Assembly (NCBI GenBank): GCA_045535095.1
Contig: JAZSKY010000042.1
Location: 23,767-87,766 of the forward strand
Length of the DNA: 64,000 nt
Source: SIG672 sp045535095
GTDB taxonomy: Bacteria > Bacillota > Clostridia > Oscillospirales > CAG-272
Direction: 5' to 3'
Positions 61,609-64,000 of the stretch are shown piece after piece; position 1 is the first letter of the stretch; each line of letters starts with the position of its first letter. The notes below the pieces were generated by a model, which was not told the origin of the DNA, ran no database searches, and saw only the letters and a list, made by a program, of their open reading frames with translations. A program made the position numbers and the translations under genes.

Positions 61609-61637
61609 TTGACAAAAAGATTTTAAATTGATATAAT
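61609..61637 (+). promoter_or_regulatory. Consensus sigma-A promoter of the YerC-type gene
   Basis: TTGACA (61609-61614), 17 bases, TATAAT (61632-61637), within the AT-rich 215-base divergent region. Confidence 0.82.
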
Positions 61638-61736
61638 TAACTAAAAGCTATTATAACAAACATTTTAAATAATTTCAATAGCTTAAAAGAATAAAAATAA
61701 GGTAAAACGCAAATAAAAGTAAGGAAGGTTTAAAAA

Positions 61737-62051
61737 ATGTTAAATCAGCATAAGGAAAGAGATACGGCACTGCTTTTCAAAACTCTCGCAAAGCTTAAGA
61801 ACGAGGAAGAATTCCGTATGTTTTTCGAGGACCTTTGCACATATAAGGAGATCGAGCAGATGAGCCAGCGACTCGAGAGCGCTTGTTATCTTCTCGACGG
61901 AAAGACCTATTCCTATATCATAGACGAGACCGAGATCTCGTCCGCGACGCTCAGCCGAATTTCGAGATGTATTCAGAGAGGAAGCGGCGGATATAATAAG
62001 CTTCTCGTTGATATCCGTAAGGAAGAGAGCGGAGAGAGCGAAGAAAAATAA
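61737..62051 (+). CDS. YerC/YecD family TrpR-related regulator
   Basis: A 104-residue protein of the TrpR-like YerC/YecD family. It has the all-helical fold with FFEDLCTYKEIEQMSQRLESA and the HTH region YSYIIDETEISSATLSRISRCI, ending in an acidic tail. Family function is mostly unknown; DNA binding is inferred. Its position divergent from iorA makes aromatic amino acid metabolism a plausible target. Confidence 0.88.
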   Translation: MLNQHKERDTALLFKTLAKLKNEEEFRMFFEDLCTYKEIEQMSQRLESACYLLDGKTYSYIIDETEISSATLSRISRCIQRGSGGYNKLLVDIRKEESGESEEK

Positions 62052-62093
62052 AGATGCTTCTCGGCGGTATTTTGCCGCCGAGAATTATATATC

Positions 62094-62167
62094 TGCTCGT
62101 AGCGTAGCTGGATAACGCACAAGACTCCGACTCTTGAGACCGCAGGTTCGAATCCTGTCGAGCAGGT
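62094..62167 (+). tRNA. tRNA-Arg (CCG)
   Basis: Acceptor CTGCTCG / CGAGCAG with discriminator G, D arm GCGT...ACGC, anticodon stem CAAGA / TCTTG around loop CTCCGAC (anticodon CCG), T arm GCAGG-TTCGAAT-CCTGT. No CCA encoded. A hairpin at about 62055-62085 separates it from the YerC-type gene. Confidence 0.95.
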
Positions 62168-62327
62168 AAATAAAAAAGGACGGCTCAGCCGACCTTTTTT
62201 ATTTCACTCGTTAAACCGATTTGAAGCTCGCATTTCGCGAAGCGAATATGCTAATTTGCGCGTAAGTGAGTAAGCGGTAATAGTGAACGCGGGCGCAAAT
62301 TTAGGTTCAGAAATCCTGTCGAGCAGG
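62152..62327. repeat. 16-bp direct repeat of the tRNA-Arg 3' end (att-like)
   Basis: AATCCTGTCGAGCAGG at 62152-62167 (inside the tRNA) recurs at 62312-62327, exactly 160 bases on; similarity extends left over AGGTTC. It could be an integration footprint or a tRNA 3'-half duplicate. The stretch between holds only the terminator and short non-coding sequence. Confidence 0.8.
62173..62202 (+). terminator. Terminator after tRNA-Arg
   Basis: AAAAAAGG-A-CGGC, loop TCA, GCCG-A-CCTTTTTT: paired arms with one A-A mismatch. Confidence 0.82.
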
Positions 62328-62343
62328 GCTGAATTTCGGGGGG

Positions 62344-62372
62344 GTGACAATATCAACAAATGGCTGTATAAT
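62344..62372 (+). promoter_or_regulatory. Promoter of the 62405 gene
   Basis: GTGACA (62344-62349), 17 bases, TATAAT (62367-62372). Confidence 0.65.
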
Positions 62373-62404
62373 AAACATACAGTACAGTAAAAAGAGGTGT
62401 GCAA

Positions 62405-62941
62405 ATGGATAAATTATCTATTTTGATTTCGCTGCTGATTATTTTTGTTCCTTCCGCTGTTGTAACCATTGCTGCAATATTTCAAAGCAGAAATATGCCT
62501 AAGATTTCAAGACAAAGCGAGGATAACTTCAGCGTTTTCGTATCTGATGCGGTTGTGTTTTTAGGCGTAATACTGACTGCAATGTATTCACTTTGCGTTT
62601 TGATTCCTACTTTCTTCGGAAAACCTCATTTGATAATGTATATTTTCTTCGGCGTTTTTATTTGGTTCGGGATATACTTAATAGTAAAGCCTATGACTTT
62701 CAGAATTTCGGTAAAGGGAGAAAAAATAACGGTTTATACGCTGTTTCGAAAGCCGTATGTGTTTACCCTTTGGGATATAGTGTCTGTCAAGCACCAGACA
62801 AAGAAAAATATGACAAAATCCGAAAGAGTTGTTATCAAAACAAGAAAGGGAAGAAAAGTAATTGCCGAAAGTGCAGAGGTTTCGTATAAGCGTCTGTTTA
62901 ACGCGCTCGAAGCAAAGCTTGATAAAAGCCTTTGGAGCTGA
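62405..62941 (+). CDS. Membrane protein with PH-like cytoplasmic domain
   Basis: A 178-residue protein with an N-terminal helix, then two membrane helices (about residues 50-95), then a beta-rich domain (FRISVKGEKITVYTLFRKPY, HQTKKNMTKSERVVIKTRKG) that resembles small PH-like modules of YcxB/DUF6560 type. ATG 62405 is chosen because GAGGT lies six bases upstream; GTG 62399 overlaps that site. Composition is AT-richer than the neighbours, and it sits just beyond the tRNA-Arg repeat, consistent with acquisition. Confidence 0.7.
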   Translation: MDKLSILISLLIIFVPSAVVTIAAIFQSRNMPKISRQSEDNFSVFVSDAVVFLGVILTAMYSLCVLIPTFFGKPHLIMYIFFGVFIWFGIYLIVKPMTFRISVKGEKITVYTLFRKPYVFTLWDIVSVKHQTKKNMTKSERVVIKTRKGRKVIAESAEVSYKRLFNALEAKLDKSLWS

Positions 62942-62972
62942 TCCACTTTCCACCATATTCATAGTTAAATAC

Positions 62973-63003
62973 AAAAGGCAGAGAATCATCTCTGCCTTTT
63001 ATT
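62973..63003. terminator. Bidirectional terminator before folD
   Basis: AAAAGGCAGAGA / TCTCTGCCTTTT with an ATCA loop, between convergent genes. Confidence 0.9.
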
Positions 63004-63006
63004 TTT

Positions 63007-63861
63007 TCACTTAACCTTATTCCTTGCCGCAACGAGAGTGTTCTGAAGAAGCATCGTGATCGTCATAGGTCCGACTCCGCCGGGAACGGGGGTGATGTAG
63101 GAAGCCTTTTCGGATACGCTCTGATAGTCAACGTCACCGGTCAGCTTTCCGTCTGCACGGCGGTTCATTCCGACGTCGATAACGACCGCGCCGTCCTTGA
63201 CCATATCGCCGGTTATGAAATCAGCCTTTCCGATCGCCACAACGAGAATGTCTGCGCGGCGAGTCACCTCGGAGAGATCCTTCGTTCTCGAATGGCAGAC
63301 GGTAACAGTTCCGTTTGCCTGAAGAAGGAGCATTGCCATAGGCTTGCCGACGATGTTGCTTCTGCCGACAACCACGCACTCCTTTCCCGAGATCTCGATA
63401 CCGCTCTCACGGAGCAGTACCATAACGCCTGCGGGGGTGCAGGGAAGGAAGCTGTAATTTCCTATCATAATTCTTCCGACGTTCGATTCGTGGAATGCGT
63501 CAACGTCCTTTTCGGGCGAGATGCGAGCGATGACCTCTTCGCTGTCGAGATGCCTCGGAAGAGGAAGCTGAACGAGTATTCCGTGTACCTTTTCGTCTGC
63601 GTTGAGCTTGTCGATAAGTGCGTTAAGCTCCTCACGGGTGGTGTTCTCGGGAAGCTCGTAAACGTCCGAATTAAATCCGACCTGCTCGCAGCCGAGCTTC
63701 TTGTTTCTTACGTAAACCTTGGACGCAGGATCTTCTCCTACGATGATTACCGAAAGACCGGGTGCAAAGCCGTATGTATTCTTAAATTCTTCGGTCTCTT
63801 TCGCTATTTTTTCTCTGCAGGACGCGCTTATCGCCTTGCCGTCAATTATCTTTGCTGCCAT
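63007..63861 (-). CDS. folD: Methylenetetrahydrofolate dehydrogenase / cyclohydrolase
   Basis: A 284-residue bifunctional enzyme that converts 5,10-methylene-THF to 10-formyl-THF. The catalytic region is PASKVYVRNKKLGCEQVG; then GILVQLPLP, the Rossmann region CVVVGRSNIVGKPMAMLL, and the signature PVPGGVGPMTITMLLQNT. GAGGT lies before the ATG. It is downstream of the acidic-repeat gene on the same strand, with only about 18 bases between. Confidence 0.97.
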   Translation of the reverse strand: MAAKIIDGKAISASCREKIAKETEEFKNTYGFAPGLSVIIVGEDPASKVYVRNKKLGCEQVGFNSDVYELPENTTREELNALIDKLNADEKVHGILVQLPLPRHLDSEEVIARISPEKDVDAFHESNVGRIMIGNYSFLPCTPAGVMVLLRESGIEISGKECVVVGRSNIVGKPMAMLLLQANGTVTVCHSRTKDLSEVTRRADILVVAIGKADFITGDMVKDGAVVIDVGMNRRADGKLTGDVDYQSVSEKASYITPVPGGVGPMTITMLLQNTLVAARNKVK

Positions 63862-63879
63862 TATATTTACCTCTCAAAA

Positions 63880-64000
63880 TCAGTTGTTTTCGGTTGCGTC
63901 CGAGTTTTCGGGAGCTTCAACTACCTCTTCAACGGGAGCCTCAACTACCTCTTCGGCGGGAGCCTCAACTACCTCTTCAACGGGAGCCTCAACTACCTCT
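63880..64000 (-). CDS. C-terminal acidic repeat tail of an unidentified protein, partial
   Basis: Only the last 40 codons lie in the window, read leftward to a TGA at 63882-63880. They encode four copies of an eight-residue unit EEVVEAPV (variants ending A or E) and then ENSDATENN. The 24-bp units are nearly identical at DNA level, so copy number may vary. Such acidic tails occur on ribosome-associated and folding proteins, but the identity cannot be told from this part. The gene is upstream of folD and probably in the same operon. Confidence 0.75.
   Translation of the reverse strand, partial: EVVEAPVEEVVEAPAEEVVEAPVEEVVEAPENSDATENN

Noticed and set aside
62168..62345. A prophage or complete integrative element at tRNA-Arg
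   Set aside because: Only 160 bases separate the repeats and no integrase or phage gene is present in the window.

Overview
The window is a stretch of chromosome from an anaerobic, endospore-forming member of the Bacillota, class Clostridia, probably gut-associated. Evidence for spores: dipicolinate synthase (dpaA-dpaB) and a pdaA-type cortex deacetylase. Evidence for anaerobic fermentation: pyruvate formate-lyase with its activase, acetate kinase, a two-subunit indolepyruvate:ferredoxin oxidoreductase, an NfnAB-type transhydrogenase and a malic enzyme. Evidence for a gut-glycan niche: a GH2 uronidase with uxaC-uxaB-uxaA, plus decayed GH2 and GH95 genes. The rimP-nusA-rnpM-ylxQ-infB operon, trmK-nif3 pair and tmcAL are typical of Bacillota. 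Most promoters read as sigma-A sites with a 17-base spacer. No prophage, insertion sequence, rRNA or CRISPR array is visible.

Layout. 1-4.5 kb: end of pheT, a membrane protein and a flippase. 4.7-7 kb: a DUF1836 regulator overlapping a large zinc-knuckle protein. 7-12 kb: HIT protein, a cysteine-rich membrane protein paired with a radical SAM enzyme, a DUF1858 protein, trmK, nif3, prfB. 12-17.6 kb: lipoprotein, a DtxR repressor, ackA divergent from tmcAL, a small conserved gene. 17.7-22.6 kb: the rimP-infB operon behind a terminator-like leader. 22.6-29 kb: YgiQ radical SAM protein, a truncated gene, two polysaccharide deacetylases, malic enzyme, dpaAB. 29-37 kb: TetM/EF-G-like GTPase, lipid kinase, guaB, pflB-pflA. 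37-47 kb: uronate operon, AraC regulator and a block of broken glycosidase genes. 47-55 kb: lipoprotein, palindrome-rich spacer, gpmI, nfnAB, ZIP transporter, a LamG/phosphoesterase protein. 55-64 kb: tRNA-His, split transketolase, a sialidase-like propeller, a second palindrome array, iorAB, a YerC-type regulator, tRNA-Arg with a repeated 3' end, folD, and the start of an acidic repeat protein.

How the genes fit together. The GH2 enzyme would release uronic acids that UxaC, UxaB and UxaA carry to 2-keto-3-deoxygluconate, under an adjacent AraC regulator; pyruvate formate-lyase and acetate kinase complete fermentation, and Nfn and Ior balance ferredoxin and nicotinamide pools. The three uxa genes form only the galacturonate branch, so the GH2 substrate is uncertain.

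Most interesting signals: the cysteine-rich protein/radical SAM pair at 7.6-8.8 kb; two arrays of small hairpins separated by a recurring 7-9 base word that reverses orientation halfway through (48.1 and 58.6 kb), the second lying inside the loop of a split terminator; several accessory genes that have lost internal segments including catalytic motifs; and a possible operator over the pflB start. All functions are assigned by reading motifs, without database searches.
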